Positions 17,037 through 26,585 of a stretch of DNA of 64,000 nucleotides are shown one piece after another. The first letter of the stretch is position 1, and every line of letters starts with the position of its first letter. Source of the stretch: Roseovarius salinarum. Its GTDB lineage: Bacteria; Pseudomonadota; Alphaproteobacteria; Rhodobacterales; Rhodobacteraceae. The DNA is taken from positions 1-64,000 of the forward strand of contig NZ_PHNT01000013.1 in assembly GCF_002834145.1 (NCBI RefSeq), read 5' to 3'. The notes under the pieces were generated by a model that saw nothing but the letters and a program-made list of their open reading frames with translations, was not told the DNA's origin and ran no database searches. Both the position numbers and the translations under genes were made by a program.

Positions 17037-19075
17037 CGCGCGACCTGTCACGCCTGTTCCGGCCGGATTCCATCGCGGTCGTGGGCGGCGGCGCATGGTG
17101 CGCCTCGGTGGTCGAACAATGCCGCAAGATGGGGTTTGCCGGGGCCGTTTGGCCCGTGCATCCCAACCGCTGCGAAGTCGGCGGTGCCGCGGCCGTGCCC
17201 GCGCTGGGCGACCTGCCGGGCGTGCCCGACGCCGTGTTCATCGGCGTGAACCGTCACACGACCATCGACACCGTTCGGCAGTTGCGCGACATGGGCGCGG
17301 GCGGCGCGATATGTTTCGCCAGCGGGTTTTCCGAGGCGCAGGCGGAAACCGGCGACGGCGCGGATTTGCAGGCCGCCCTGCTGGAAGCCGCCGGCCCCAT
17401 GCCGGTGGTCGGGCCCAATTGCTACGGCGTCATCAACTACCTTGACGGCGCATTGCTCTGGCCGGACCAGCACGGCGGCACGCGCAGCGACAGCGGCGTG
17501 GCGATCCTGACCCAGAGCTCCAACATGGCCATCAACCTGACGATGCAGGCGCGCGGGCTGCCGCTGGCCTACGTTGCCACCGCCGGCAACCAGGCGCAGA
17601 CCGGCCTGGCCGAGATCGGTCGCGCGCTTCTGGACGACGACAGGGTCACGGCGCTGGGATTGCACATCGAGGGCGTGGGCGACCTGCGCGCCTTCGAGGC
17701 GCTCGCCGACCGGGCGCGCGCGTCGGGCAAGCCCGTCGTCGCGCTGAAAGCGGGGCGCAGTGACCAGGCGCAGGCGGCGGCGATATCGCACACGGCCTCG
17801 GTCGCGGGCAGCGACGCGGGCGCGCGCGCGTTGCTCGATCGGCTGGGCGTCGCGCGGGTGGACAGCCTGACGGGGCTGCTGGAGGCATTGAAGCTGCTGC
17901 ACTTCGCGGGGCCGTTGCCGGGCAACCGTGTCGCCTCGATGTCCTGCTCGGGGGGCGAGGCCAGCCTGATGGCCGACACCGCCACGGGCCGCGATATCAC
18001 CTTCCCGCCGCTCCGGGCCGAGCAGCACGCGCAACTGCGCGCGGCGCTCGGGCCGATGGTGGCGCTGGCGAACCCGCTGGATTACCACACCTTCATCTGG
18101 AACGACGCCGAGGCAATGGCCGAGACCTTCGCGGCGATGCTGCGCGGGCCGGTCGATATCGGCTGCCTGATCGTCGATTTCCCGCGCCCCGACCGTTGCG
18201 ATCCGGCCGCCTGGGACTGCGCGATCGAGGCCGCGGCGCACGCCGCGCGCGAGACGGGCAAGCCGCTGGCGCTGCTGGCCACCCTGCCCGAGGCCCTGCC
18301 CGAGGCGCTGGCCGAACGGATCACGGCGGCCGGGCTGGTGCCGCTGGCCGGGCTTGACGATGCGCTGACGGCGATCGAGACCGCCGCATGGCTGGGGGCC
18401 GCCCGACCGCAGCCGGCACCGGTGCTGCTGCCCGGCGAGCCGCCGCAGCCCGAGACGCTGACCGAGGCGCAGGCCAAGGCCGCCCTGGCCGGCCACGGCG
18501 TACCCGTGCCGCGCGCCCGACGGGCCGAGGGGCGTGCGGATCTCGAACGCGCGCTGCGCGCGGCATCCTTGCCCGTGGTGATCAAGGCCGAGGGGCTGGC
18601 GCACAAGACGGAGGCCGGTGGCGTGGCCTTCGCCCGCGCCGGGACGCAAGAGGCGATGCAGGCGGCGCTCGCCATGCCCTGCGACAGCTGGCTGATCGAG
18701 GAGATGGTGGATGACGCGGTGGCCGAGCTGCTGATCGGCGTGGTGCGCGACCCGGCACACGGCTTCGTGCTGACCCTGGGCGCGGGCGGAACGCTGACCG
18801 AGCTGACGGGCGACAGCACCTCGCTGCTGCTGCCCGTATCGGCCCGCGAGATCGACGCGGCGCTGGCGCGTCTGCGAGTGGCGCGGTTGCTGGATGGCTA
18901 CCGCGGCAAGCCGGCGGCAGACCGGGCTGCGATTGTCCGCGCCGTGCTGGCCGTGCAGGATTACGTGGCGGCCAATGCCCCGCATCTCGAGGAAGTGGAA
19001 ATCAACCCGCTCATCTGCACGCCCGACACCGCGGTGGCGGCGGATGCGCTCATCAGGATCGGAGAAGAGCGATGA
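17033..19075 (+). CDS. NDP-forming acyl-CoA synthetase (betaine CoA ligase candidate)
   Basis: A 680-residue member of the acetate-CoA-ligase (ADP-forming)/Pat-like superfamily without an acetyltransferase domain. Order: CoA-binding Rossmann domain (about 1-130; IAVVGGGAWCASVVEQ), succinyl-CoA-ligase-like domains (about 145-450) with the phosphorylated His253 in SHTASVAGSD, and a C-terminal ATP-grasp domain (about 470-680; VVIKAEGLAHKTEAGGV). In this setting it should activate gamma-butyrobetaine, crotonobetaine or carnitine to the CoA ester. The caiD start overlaps its stop by four bases. Confidence 0.88.
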   Translation: MTRDLSRLFRPDSIAVVGGGAWCASVVEQCRKMGFAGAVWPVHPNRCEVGGAAAVPALGDLPGVPDAVFIGVNRHTTIDTVRQLRDMGAGGAICFASGFSEAQAETGDGADLQAALLEAAGPMPVVGPNCYGVINYLDGALLWPDQHGGTRSDSGVAILTQSSNMAINLTMQARGLPLAYVATAGNQAQTGLAEIGRALLDDDRVTALGLHIEGVGDLRAFEALADRARASGKPVVALKAGRSDQAQAAAISHTASVAGSDAGARALLDRLGVARVDSLTGLLEALKLLHFAGPLPGNRVASMSCSGGEASLMADTATGRDITFPPLRAEQHAQLRAALGPMVALANPLDYHTFIWNDAEAMAETFAAMLRGPVDIGCLIVDFPRPDRCDPAAWDCAIEAAAHAARETGKPLALLATLPEALPEALAERITAAGLVPLAGLDDALTAIETAAWLGAARPQPAPVLLPGEPPQPETLTEAQAKAALAGHGVPVPRARRAEGRADLERALRAASLPVVIKAEGLAHKTEAGGVAFARAGTQEAMQAALAMPCDSWLIEEMVDDAVAELLIGVVRDPAHGFVLTLGAGGTLTELTGDSTSLLLPVSAREIDAALARLRVARLLDGYRGKPAADRAAIVRAVLAVQDYVAANAPHLEEVEINPLICTPDTAVAADALIRIGEER

Positions 19076-19857
19076 CGGACACCCCAGTAAGGACCGAACG
19101 CCGCGGCCACGTGCTCGAGGTCACGCTCGACAGGCCCAAGGCGAACGCGATCGACTTGCAGACCAGCCGGATCATGGGCGACGTGTTCAAGGATTTCCGC
19201 GACGATCCCGAGCTGCGCGTCGCGCTGCTGACGGGGGCGGGCGACAAGTTCTTCTGCCCCGGCTGGGACCTTAAGGCAGCCGCCGATGGTGACGCGGTGG
19301 ACGGCGACTACGGCGTCGGCGGCTTCGGCGGGCTGCAGGAAATGCGGGCGATGAACAAGCCGGTGGTCGCCGCCGTGAACGGCATCGCCTGCGGCGGCGG
19401 TCTGGAACTGGCGCTGTCGGCCGACATCATCCTCGCGGCCGATCACGCGCAGTTCGCCCTGCCCGAGATCCGCTCGGGCACGGTGGCGGATGCCGCCAGC
19501 GTGAAGCTGCCCAAGCGCATCCCCTATCACATCGCGATGGAGATGCTGCTGACGGGCCGGTGGATCGAGGCCGAGGAGGCCGCGCGCTGGGGCCTGGTCA
19601 ACCATCTGCACCCCTCCGCCGAGTTGATGGAGCACGCCCGCGCGATGGCCGATCACCTGGCCTCCGGCCCGCCCCTGGTCTACGCCGCGATCAAGGAGAT
19701 CGTGCGAGAGGCCGAGGCGATGACGTTCCGGGACGCGATGAACCGCATCACCAAGCGGCAGTTCGCGACGGTGGACATCCTCTACGACTCCGAGGATCAG
19801 ATGGAAGGCGCCCGCGCCTTCGCCGAGAAACGCGATCCCGTCTGGAAGGGCCGCTGA
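19072..19857 (+). CDS. caiD: Carnitinyl-CoA dehydratase (CaiD)
   Basis: A 261-residue crotonase-fold hydratase that interconverts crotonobetainyl-CoA and L-carnitinyl-CoA. Similarity to E. coli CaiD as I remember it is striking at both ends: LEVTLDRPKANAID near residue 20, FRDDPELRVALLTGAG, GWDLKAAADGDA, and the identical C-terminal AFAEKRDPVWKGR. The oxyanion-hole segment NGIACGGGLELAL is present. It overlaps the CoA ligase gene by four bases and closes the carnitine gene run. No terminator is evident after it. Confidence 0.94.
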   Translation: MTDTPVRTERRGHVLEVTLDRPKANAIDLQTSRIMGDVFKDFRDDPELRVALLTGAGDKFFCPGWDLKAAADGDAVDGDYGVGGFGGLQEMRAMNKPVVAAVNGIACGGGLELALSADIILAADHAQFALPEIRSGTVADAASVKLPKRIPYHIAMEMLLTGRWIEAEEAARWGLVNHLHPSAELMEHARAMADHLASGPPLVYAAIKEIVREAEAMTFRDAMNRITKRQFATVDILYDSEDQMEGARAFAEKRDPVWKGR

Positions 19858-19888
19858 ACGACCCACGTGGAAACGCGGGACTTCATGA

Positions 19889-20128
19889 CAGCGACGATCC
19901 GCGAGCCGGCGCTGCATGCAGGTTCCCTATCGCGCGATGCTGCCAGAGGGCGCGGCAAACCTGCTGGTCGCGGTCCGTGCGGCGATGCGCAACATGGCCC
20001 GCTGCGCGGACGCCGGGCAGGCGGTCGGCATCGCCGCGATGATTCTTGCTGAAAATGTGGGGGCCCAACGGCGGAAAGTTGATGACCTGCAGGGCTCCGT
20101 GACCAAGCAGGAGGCGCGGATCCGCTGA
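19889..20128 (+). pseudogene. C-terminal relic of an FAD-dependent oxidoreductase
   Basis: A short open stretch of about 80 codons reads VPYRAMLPEGAANLLVA, then a degraded middle, then DAGQAVGIAAMILAEN. This matches the C-terminal flavin-binding end of FAD-dependent oxidoreductases (the pattern is IPYR-L-P-NLLVAGR ... MGQAAGTAAALA). The glycine after LLVA and the central SHEA..RVMPT segment have been lost. The frame is closed upstream by TGA at 19886 and no start with a ribosome-binding site is seen. It looks like a decayed gene end rather than an active gene. Confidence 0.5.
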
Positions 20129-20156
20129 CGGCGGAACCACGGTCGTGCAGCCGTCG

Positions 20157-22037
20157 TCAGGGAACCTTCTGGCCGACCGGTGCCCGGCCACCGCCGAAGC
20201 CCTCGACCCAGCGTTCGGCCACGGCGCGCGCGGCATCCTCGTCCGCCGCCGCGACCGCCGCGCGCAACTCGCGCAGCGCGCGGGCCACCTCGATTTCCGA
20301 CAGTCCCTTGTCGCCGGCGCAAAGGATCTTGGGATGCGGCGTGGTCAGCATCCCCTCGCCGATCATCAGTTCCTCGTAAAGTTTCTCGCCGGGCCGCAGG
20401 CCGGTGGTGACGATCTCGATATCGCCGTCGGGGGTGTCGGCGTCACGCACCGTGTATCCACTGGCCTCGATCACCTGGCGGGCAAGTTTCCGGATCGAGA
20501 CGGGCTCGCCCATGTCGAGAACGAAGATCTCGCCACCCTGCGCGAAGGTGCCCGCGCGCAACACGAGGCGGGCGGCCTCCTGCACGGTCATGAAGTAGCG
20601 GGTGACATCCTTGTGCGTGAGCGTGACGGGCCCGCCGCGCGCGATCTGCTCCTGGAACAGCGGGATCACGGAGCCCGACGACCCAAGCACGTTGCCGAAG
20701 CGCACCATGGCGAAAACCGTGCCCTTGGCGCGGTTTGCCAGATCGTGCAGCGTGAGTTCGGCCAACCGCTTGGAGGCTCCCATGATGTTGGCCGGCCGCA
20801 CCGCCTTGTCGCTGGAAATCAGGATGAACCGCTCCACGCCCGCTTCCTCGGCCGCGCGCGCCAGCGTGCGCGTGCCCAGAACGTTGTTGGCCAGCCCGGA
20901 CAGCGGGTTGGATTCCACCAGCGGCACGTGCTTGTAGGCGGCCGCGTGCAGGATGACCTGGACCCCCTGGTCGGCAAGCACCTTGCGCACCAACCGCTGG
21001 TCGGTGACCGACCCGAGGACCGGCACGATCTCGGGCCCGTTGTTGCCCACGAGGTGGCCCAGTTCCTGGTGAATCGTGTAGAGCGCCAGTTCCGAAAGTT
21101 CGTAAAGCACAAGGCGCCCGGGTTTGCAGGCGAGCACCTGCCGGCACAGCTCCGACCCGATGGTGCCGCCCGCACCCGAGACCAGCACGGTGCGCCCTGT
21201 GTAGCTCTCGCACCCGCCTGAGAGATCCTCGTCCAGATGGTCACGGCCCAGCAGCGCCGAAGGCAGGATCGGCGTCAGCTTGTCCAGAAGCGCTTCCTCG
21301 CCGATCAGCTGCGAGAACGAGGGCAGCGCCTGGACCTCGGCGCCGAGCTCGGCCACGCGGCGCGCGATCTGGGTCTGCTTGGGTTGGCTGAGCGAGGGCA
21401 TCGCCAGAAGCACCCGGTCGACCCGGCGATCCTTGATGATCTGTCTCAGATCGCGCGGCGAGCAGACGGGAAGGCCGGAAACCGTCATGCCCTGCAACGC
21501 CGGCGCATCGTCCACGAAGGCGATCGGGTCGATCGCCTGGTGGTTCTTGAGCGCCGAGGCCAGCTGCATGCCCGTCGTGCCCGCGCCATAGATCACCACC
21601 CGGCAACGCGGCCGGGCCCGGCGCAACAGCCACATGTAGAGTTGCAGCATCGCGACCCGGCTGGCGGCGGACAGCAGGAAGAACGTGATCGCAAAGATCA
21701 CGTGCGAGCCCACGGGCAGTTCCAGCTTGGCCAGTTCCGCCAGTGCAGCGCTGGTCACGCCCATCAGGATGGCGAAGATCGCTGTCTTGCCCACGGCCCG
21801 CAACTCGTAGGATTTCAGCCGGATCCGCGGTATTCCCAGCGCCAGTGAAACGACCGCCGCGGTCACCACCAGAAACGGCAGGATAAGCCAGACGTCCGGC
21901 AAGGCGCGGAATGGCGCGATGGTGTTGAACTGAAGCGCGAGAGTGAGAAGCAGGGCGACGGGCACGATCACGAGATCGACGCCCATGAGAACAGCGCTTT
22001 TCGTGGGACGTGAAAGCGACTCGATGAAATTCAGCAT
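20157..22037 (-). CDS. Polysaccharide biosynthesis protein, CapD/WbpM/FlaA1-type NDP-sugar dehydratase
   Basis: About 626 residues. Four to five N-terminal membrane segments (about residues 10-150) lead into a first Rossmann domain (VVIYGAGTTGMQLA) and a second, catalytic SDR domain with VSGAGGTIGSELC and the YKHVPLVE and SDKAVRPANIMGASKRLAE motifs. Members convert UDP-GlcNAc to 4-keto-6-deoxy sugars or epimers for surface glycans. I prefer ATG 22037 to an upstream GTG at 22097, because family members start close to the first membrane helix; the ribosome-binding site is weak either way. It may feed the glycan genes 20 kb downstream. Confidence 0.87.
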   Translation of the reverse strand: MLNFIESLSRPTKSAVLMGVDLVIVPVALLLTLALQFNTIAPFRALPDVWLILPFLVVTAAVVSLALGIPRIRLKSYELRAVGKTAIFAILMGVTSAALAELAKLELPVGSHVIFAITFFLLSAASRVAMLQLYMWLLRRARPRCRVVIYGAGTTGMQLASALKNHQAIDPIAFVDDAPALQGMTVSGLPVCSPRDLRQIIKDRRVDRVLLAMPSLSQPKQTQIARRVAELGAEVQALPSFSQLIGEEALLDKLTPILPSALLGRDHLDEDLSGGCESYTGRTVLVSGAGGTIGSELCRQVLACKPGRLVLYELSELALYTIHQELGHLVGNNGPEIVPVLGSVTDQRLVRKVLADQGVQVILHAAAYKHVPLVESNPLSGLANNVLGTRTLARAAEEAGVERFILISSDKAVRPANIMGASKRLAELTLHDLANRAKGTVFAMVRFGNVLGSSGSVIPLFQEQIARGGPVTLTHKDVTRYFMTVQEAARLVLRAGTFAQGGEIFVLDMGEPVSIRKLARQVIEASGYTVRDADTPDGDIEIVTTGLRPGEKLYEELMIGEGMLTTPHPKILCAGDKGLSEIEVARALRELRAAVAAADEDAARAVAERWVEGFGGGRAPVGQKVP

Positions 22038-22099
22038 GTTCTGTCGCCACCCCGTGAAAAAGCCGGCCGAAACCGGTTTCAAAGCCCACGGTCGCACGT

Positions 22100-23060
22100 C
22101 TCACGCGAACCGGTCGCGCCGCGCCTTCTCCGGGCCGCACGGCCGGGGGTTCTTCGCGTCGCATTCAAAAACTAGGCATGTCTTAAAGGCTCGGGCAAGG
22201 CGTCACAAGTCGGGAAGCCCCCGTTCGCGGGTTTTTGCCTGTTTCGCGCGCGTTGACCGCGCGCCACGGTCAGCGCATTTGACAGTTGGCCGCGCCCGAT
22301 TCCGCCCTTCCAGACCTGCATGTGCTGCGCCCCGGTTGCACATGTTGCGCAGGCACCGCACCGCCGGCGACCTGCCTGAAAAGCGCGGGACAGGCCCGAA
22401 GCGAAAGCGGCTTCGTCGCCCGGCGCACCAATCACGGCGGTCCGCAACCGGTCCCTGTCGAAGGGCGCCTTGAAAGACCGGAGCGAACCGTGACGAGATA
22501 AGACGCGGCCGATACTGCGCTTCGACCGCGTGCTCGAGCGCCGAAAACGCACACCGAGGTGGGATCGCTCACCTCGCCGACCGGCGTCATGCAGCACGCA
22601 CATCGCGCATGTCGCGTCGGGGCGATCTCGTCCCCTGCCCTGCCCGTCGCCGCACAGGCAATCGCGCGCCGTGGCCAGATGGCCAGCACCTCCGGCCGGT
22701 GCAAACCCGCGGAAGGTCGCGTGACACAAGCGCGCAGGCATGGGCCGTCCTGGCCCTGCCCTTTGCCCAATGCGAGAGGGCCCAGGGCCTCTGACGCAAA
22801 GCGGCCCGAGACACGCGCGCGCATGGAAACACGAGAAAACAAGATGTTGGCGCCCTCGCCGTCGCAATCCCGGCCCCAGGCGGCACGGCAACCTGCGCGA
22901 TGAGCCCGCCACGGCGCGGCCCGCAGGCGGTTAATCGCGGGTTGTGCCTTCCCTGCCTTGAGACACTTGAGTTCGTATGGAAATATCACCCTGTTGTCGG
23001 GGCGTATGTCCGGTGGACCATTTTGCAGCCGCTATCGCCCGGAAGAAACGAGACAGTCAC
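22100..23060. other. 960-base stretch without a supportable gene
   Basis: Several overlapping open frames exist on both strands, as expected at this GC. None has a recognisable domain, ribosome-binding site or composition like its neighbours. The left end must hold the promoter of the CapD-type gene and the right end that of the cytochrome c gene. The middle contains Cys-rich readings (for example CRRCGACATCATG on the minus strand at about 22.36 kb), but these do not extend into a protein family I know. Confidence 0.5.
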
Positions 23061-23513
23061 ATGAGGAAAATCATGACCCTGAGAATCGCCACCGCCATCG
23101 CCGCGACCGCCGTCGCCCTGCCCGCCTTCGCTGAAACCCAAGCCAGCGGAGACGCCGCGGCCGGCGAGACCGCCTTCAACATGTGCCGCGCCTGTCACAA
23201 GATCGTCGACGACGAGGGCAATGCCATCGTCAACGGTGGCCCCGTGGGTCCGAACCTCTACGGCGTCACGGAGCGCGGCGCCGGCGGGGTCGAGGACTTC
23301 GCCTATTCCGACGTGATGATGGCCGCCGGCGAGGCCGGGCTGGAGTGGACGGAGGAGACCTTTGTCGCCTACGTTCAGGCGCCGACCAAGTATCTCCAGG
23401 AGCAGTCGGGCGAATCCGGCCGCGGCAAGATGACCTACAAGGTCCGCAGCGAGGAGGACGCCAAGGACCTCTGGGCCTACCTGGTGTCCGTCGATTCCGG
23501 CGGCGATTCGTAA
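23061..23513 (+). CDS. Periplasmic cytochrome c (c2-like)
   Basis: A 150-residue class I c-type cytochrome. The signal peptide has a cut site after AFA (residue 24). The haem motif is Cys42-Arg-Ala-Cys45-His46 and the axial methionine is Met124 in GKMTYKV. The segment GPNLYGV and the overall length resemble cytochrome c2 of Rhodobacter, which carries electrons from the bc1 complex to oxidases. ATG 23061 and in-frame ATG 23073 are both possible; the second has AGGA five bases upstream. A strong terminator follows. Confidence 0.9.
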   Translation: MRKIMTLRIATAIAATAVALPAFAETQASGDAAAGETAFNMCRACHKIVDDEGNAIVNGGPVGPNLYGVTERGAGGVEDFAYSDVMMAAGEAGLEWTEETFVAYVQAPTKYLQEQSGESGRGKMTYKVRSEEDAKDLWAYLVSVDSGGDS

Positions 23514-23540
23514 CGCGATGCCGGCCGGGCCGGCGCACCG

Positions 23541-23573
23541 CGCCGCGCGGGGTGACCCGCGCGGCGTTTTCCT
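23541..23573 (+). terminator. Rho-independent terminator after cytochrome c
   Basis: An 11-base perfect stem (CGCCGCGCGGG / CCCGCGCGGCG) with loop GTGA, followed by TTTTCC. It starts 28 bases after the cytochrome c stop. Confidence 0.85.
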
Positions 23574-23693
23574 GTTGAAGGGTGCGCGCCGCCACCGTCC
23601 GTGCCACGACAGCTGACGGAAATGCGCAGCTGTCGCGCGCACGCGCTTCCTTTCGATCGGTTGCGGACACCCCAGGCCCGGACAACGGGACGA

Positions 23694-25085
23694 ATGCGCA
23701 GATACCTTTTGGTTGCAGGCGCCATCGCCGCCACGCCGGGTGCGGCCCGCGCCCATGCGTCGGAACAGGGCTTCGTGCTGCTGCTGCCGACCGACGCCTA
23801 CATCGCGGCGGGGGTGGCCACGGTGGCGCTGACCGTGGTTTTGCTCGCCTTCCTGCCCGGGTCCACGGCGGCCGCCTGTTTCAGGCCCGCGGCACTGCTG
23901 CGCCTTCCCCGCGGGGGCGGGACGCTGCGGCATCTGGCCAGTTGCCTGTCGGCTTTGCTGCTGATCGCGCTGGTGGGCGCGGGGCTGTTCGGGTCGCGCG
24001 ACCCCATGGTCAACCCGCTGCCGCTGACGGTCTGGACCGTCTGGTGGGTCGCGCTGGTCACCGTGCAGGGGCTTGTCTTCGACCACTGGCGCTGGACGAA
24101 CCCCTGGACGGGACCCGCCGCGCTGCTGGCACGGCTGACCGGCGAAGCCGCGCCGCTGCGTTACCCCCGGGCGCTGGGTCACTTGCCCGGCATCGCGGGC
24201 TTCCTCGCATTCGCCGGTTTCCTTCTCGCCGATCCCGCCCCGGCCGATCCGGGGCGGCTGGCCGTCGCGGCCGGGCTCTACTGGATGGCGATGCTGGCCG
24301 GAACGGCGTGTTTCGGGCCGCGGTGGCTGCTGCGCGCCGAGGCGCTGACAATACTGATGCGCGCTTATCGCCGCATGGCGATGCTCGGCCGCGCGCGCGG
24401 CCGAACGGCCGTCGGCCTGCCCGGCTGGAAGATTCTCGCCGGTCCGTCCGCGGCGCCCGGTCTGGCGGTGTTCATCCTGCTGATGCTGGGATCGGGCAGC
24501 TTCGACGGGCTGAACGAAACCTTCTGGTGGATGGGCCAGCTGGGCATCAACCCGCTGGAGTTCCCCGGCCGGTCGGCCGTGGTCACGCCCAACCTGGTCG
24601 GGATGCTGTCGGCCAACCTGGCACTCCTGGTGGTGTTCATCCTGTCCATCCACCTCGGCGTGCGGATCGCCGGGACCGACATGCCCACGCGCACCGCCTT
24701 CGCGCTTTTCGCGCCGTCCATCCTGCCGATCGCCCTGGGATACCACATCGCGCACTATGTCACCGTGCTGCTGGTGGACGGGCAATACGCACTGGCCGCA
24801 CTGACCGACCCGCTGAACACCGGCGCGGACGTGCTGGGGCTGGGCGAGTATCACGTCACCACCGGGTTCCTTTACACGCCCGGCCCGGTCAGGGCGATCT
24901 GGCTGACACAGGCCGGCGCGGTGGTCGCGGGGCACGTTCTGGCGATCCTGCTGGCCCACGCGCTCGCCGTGCGGGCCTTCGGCAGCAACCGGCGCGCCCT
25001 GCTCAGCCAGGCGCCGCTGGCCGCCTTCATGGTCGCCTACACCTTCTTCGGGCTGTGGCTTCTTGCCTCACCGCGCGGGGTGTGA
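23694..25085 (+). CDS. Polytopic membrane protein of unknown function
   Basis: A protein of about 463 residues with a short signal-like N-terminus (cleavable after AARAHA) and about eleven hydrophobic segments. I do not recognise a family with confidence. Conserved-looking features are HASEQGFVLLLPT after the signal, the aromatic FWWMGQLGINPLEF near residue 280, and GYHIAHYVTVLLVDGQY near 350. The start is chosen at ATG 23694 because a longer frame upstream has no signal peptide. It precedes the substrate-binding protein of an ABC importer by 97 bases and may be co-transcribed with it. Confidence 0.7.
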   Translation: MRRYLLVAGAIAATPGAARAHASEQGFVLLLPTDAYIAAGVATVALTVVLLAFLPGSTAAACFRPAALLRLPRGGGTLRHLASCLSALLLIALVGAGLFGSRDPMVNPLPLTVWTVWWVALVTVQGLVFDHWRWTNPWTGPAALLARLTGEAAPLRYPRALGHLPGIAGFLAFAGFLLADPAPADPGRLAVAAGLYWMAMLAGTACFGPRWLLRAEALTILMRAYRRMAMLGRARGRTAVGLPGWKILAGPSAAPGLAVFILLMLGSGSFDGLNETFWWMGQLGINPLEFPGRSAVVTPNLVGMLSANLALLVVFILSIHLGVRIAGTDMPTRTAFALFAPSILPIALGYHIAHYVTVLLVDGQYALAALTDPLNTGADVLGLGEYHVTTGFLYTPGPVRAIWLTQAGAVVAGHVLAILLAHALAVRAFGSNRRALLSQAPLAAFMVAYTFFGLWLLASPRGV

Positions 25086-25182
25086 CAGGCATGCTCTGGA
25101 CATCCAGGCCGGCATTCGCACACTGTCACGTCTCCGCGGCCGGGGGCCGGCCGCGCAATACGGATACCATGGGAGACACGTC

Positions 25183-26478
25183 ATGACCCGCATCGACGAC
25201 CGCCCCGCCACCACCACCCGCCGCGGCGCGCTGCGCACGCTGGCCGGAGCCGCCGCCGGGGCCGCGTCACTGCCGCTCTGGGCGCGCTACACCCATGCCC
25301 AGAGCGCCGAGCCGATCCGCATCGGTTTTCAGGTGCACCGCACGGGCATCGGCGCGGCCTACGGCCGCTGGTACGACCGCACCACGCAGGCGGCCGCCCG
25401 GCTGATCAACGAGGCCGGCGGCATCAACGGCCGGCCTGTCGAGATCGTCGCCGAGGACGACGGCACCGATCCCAAGCGCGGCGCCGAGGTGGTCGAGAAA
25501 TTCGCCACGCAGCACGGGTGCGACATCGCCTTCGGCACGCTGTTCTCGCACGTCGTGATCGGCTCCGCGCCGCGCGCGGGCGAACTCAAGCTGCCCTATT
25601 TCGTGGTCTCCGAGGGCCACCACGTCGCCAGCGGGATGCTGAACCGCTACACGATCCAGCCGGGCATCACCGACGTGAAGAGCCAGGTGCAGGCGATGGC
25701 GCCCTTCGTGACCGAGACACTGGGCAAGAAGGTCACGCTGGTCTTTCCCGACTACGCCTACGGCCACGATCACCGCGATTTCTTCTCGGCCGCCGTCGAG
25801 GCACAGGGCGGCGAGGTGCTGGCCAAGCTGGCGATCCCGCCGGCGGAAACCTCCTTCACCAAGTACTTCCCGAAGATCCCGCGCGAGACCGAGGTGCTCT
25901 ACCATGTCATGGTCGGCCCCGGCGTGCTGACATTCGTGAAGGAGCTGGGCGAGTTCTTCGGCGGCCGCGGCCCCGAGCTCTTCGGCTTCATCGACAGCCT
26001 CGAGGCGGTGGCCATCGACAGCCCCGGGCTGGAATTCCTCGAAGGGTCGCACTTCTGGGAAGGCATGCCGCGCTACGCCCAGCCCGACCAGAGCGAATAC
26101 GACGCCTTCTACCGCCAGCAGGTCGGCGTGGATGACACCGGCGCCTCCGTGAGCGACCCCACCGACATTTCCACCTACGGTCACATGTTCGGTTGCTGGG
26201 AGACGCTTTACGTGGTCAAGGCCGCGATGGAGGCTTCGGGCTACGCCGGCCCCGAGAACCGCCCCGCGATGATCGAGGCGGTGGAGGCGATGACGGAGAT
26301 GCCGCACAGCCGCCAACACCCGCAGGGTCCGAAGATCTTCAACGGAAAGACCCACCAGGTCTTCGGCCGCCAACACATCTCGCAGGTGCGTGACGGGCGG
26401 CTGGTGAAGGTGCACACCACCTCGATCGAGGACACCTTCTATCCCGACGAGGTCGACTACACCACGCGCCCGTTCTGA
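25183..26478 (+). CDS. ABC transporter substrate-binding protein (branched-chain amino acid/urea/amide type)
   Basis: A 431-residue periplasmic binding protein of the Leu/Ile/Val-binding (type I) fold. The N-terminus has a twin-arginine-like signal (TTRRGALRTLAGAAAG) cut near AHAQSA. The segment ARLINEAGGINGRPVEIVAEDD is typical of this family. It is followed after 107 bases by permease and ATPase genes, so it delivers ligand to that transporter. Ligands of this family range from branched-chain amino acids to urea, amides and aromatic acids; nothing here decides. GGGAGACACGTC precedes ATG 25183. Confidence 0.88.
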   Translation: MTRIDDRPATTTRRGALRTLAGAAAGAASLPLWARYTHAQSAEPIRIGFQVHRTGIGAAYGRWYDRTTQAAARLINEAGGINGRPVEIVAEDDGTDPKRGAEVVEKFATQHGCDIAFGTLFSHVVIGSAPRAGELKLPYFVVSEGHHVASGMLNRYTIQPGITDVKSQVQAMAPFVTETLGKKVTLVFPDYAYGHDHRDFFSAAVEAQGGEVLAKLAIPPAETSFTKYFPKIPRETEVLYHVMVGPGVLTFVKELGEFFGGRGPELFGFIDSLEAVAIDSPGLEFLEGSHFWEGMPRYAQPDQSEYDAFYRQQVGVDDTGASVSDPTDISTYGHMFGCWETLYVVKAAMEASGYAGPENRPAMIEAVEAMTEMPHSRQHPQGPKIFNGKTHQVFGRQHISQVRDGRLVKVHTTSIEDTFYPDEVDYTTRPF

Positions 26479-26585
26479 ACTGACACGGGCGCGCGGCGAC
26501 GACCGCGCGAACCGGTCACGTGCAAGCGCCTTGGACGCGGCGGGGCTTGCCTCGGGCCGCCGGGCGGGGCATTGGTGCCGCTGAC

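Noticed and set aside
22213-22240. Short hairpin with T-run (CCCG-TTCG-CGGG then TTTTT)
   Set aside because: Only a four-base stem and no plus-strand gene ends upstream, so I did not call a terminator.
22172-22989. Overlapping 246- and 185-codon minus-strand open frames, and plus-strand frames over the same DNA
   Set aside because: Arg/Pro/Gly/Cys-rich translations without domains are typical chance frames at this GC. A vague likeness of a Cys-rich piece to metal-chaperone motifs did not extend.
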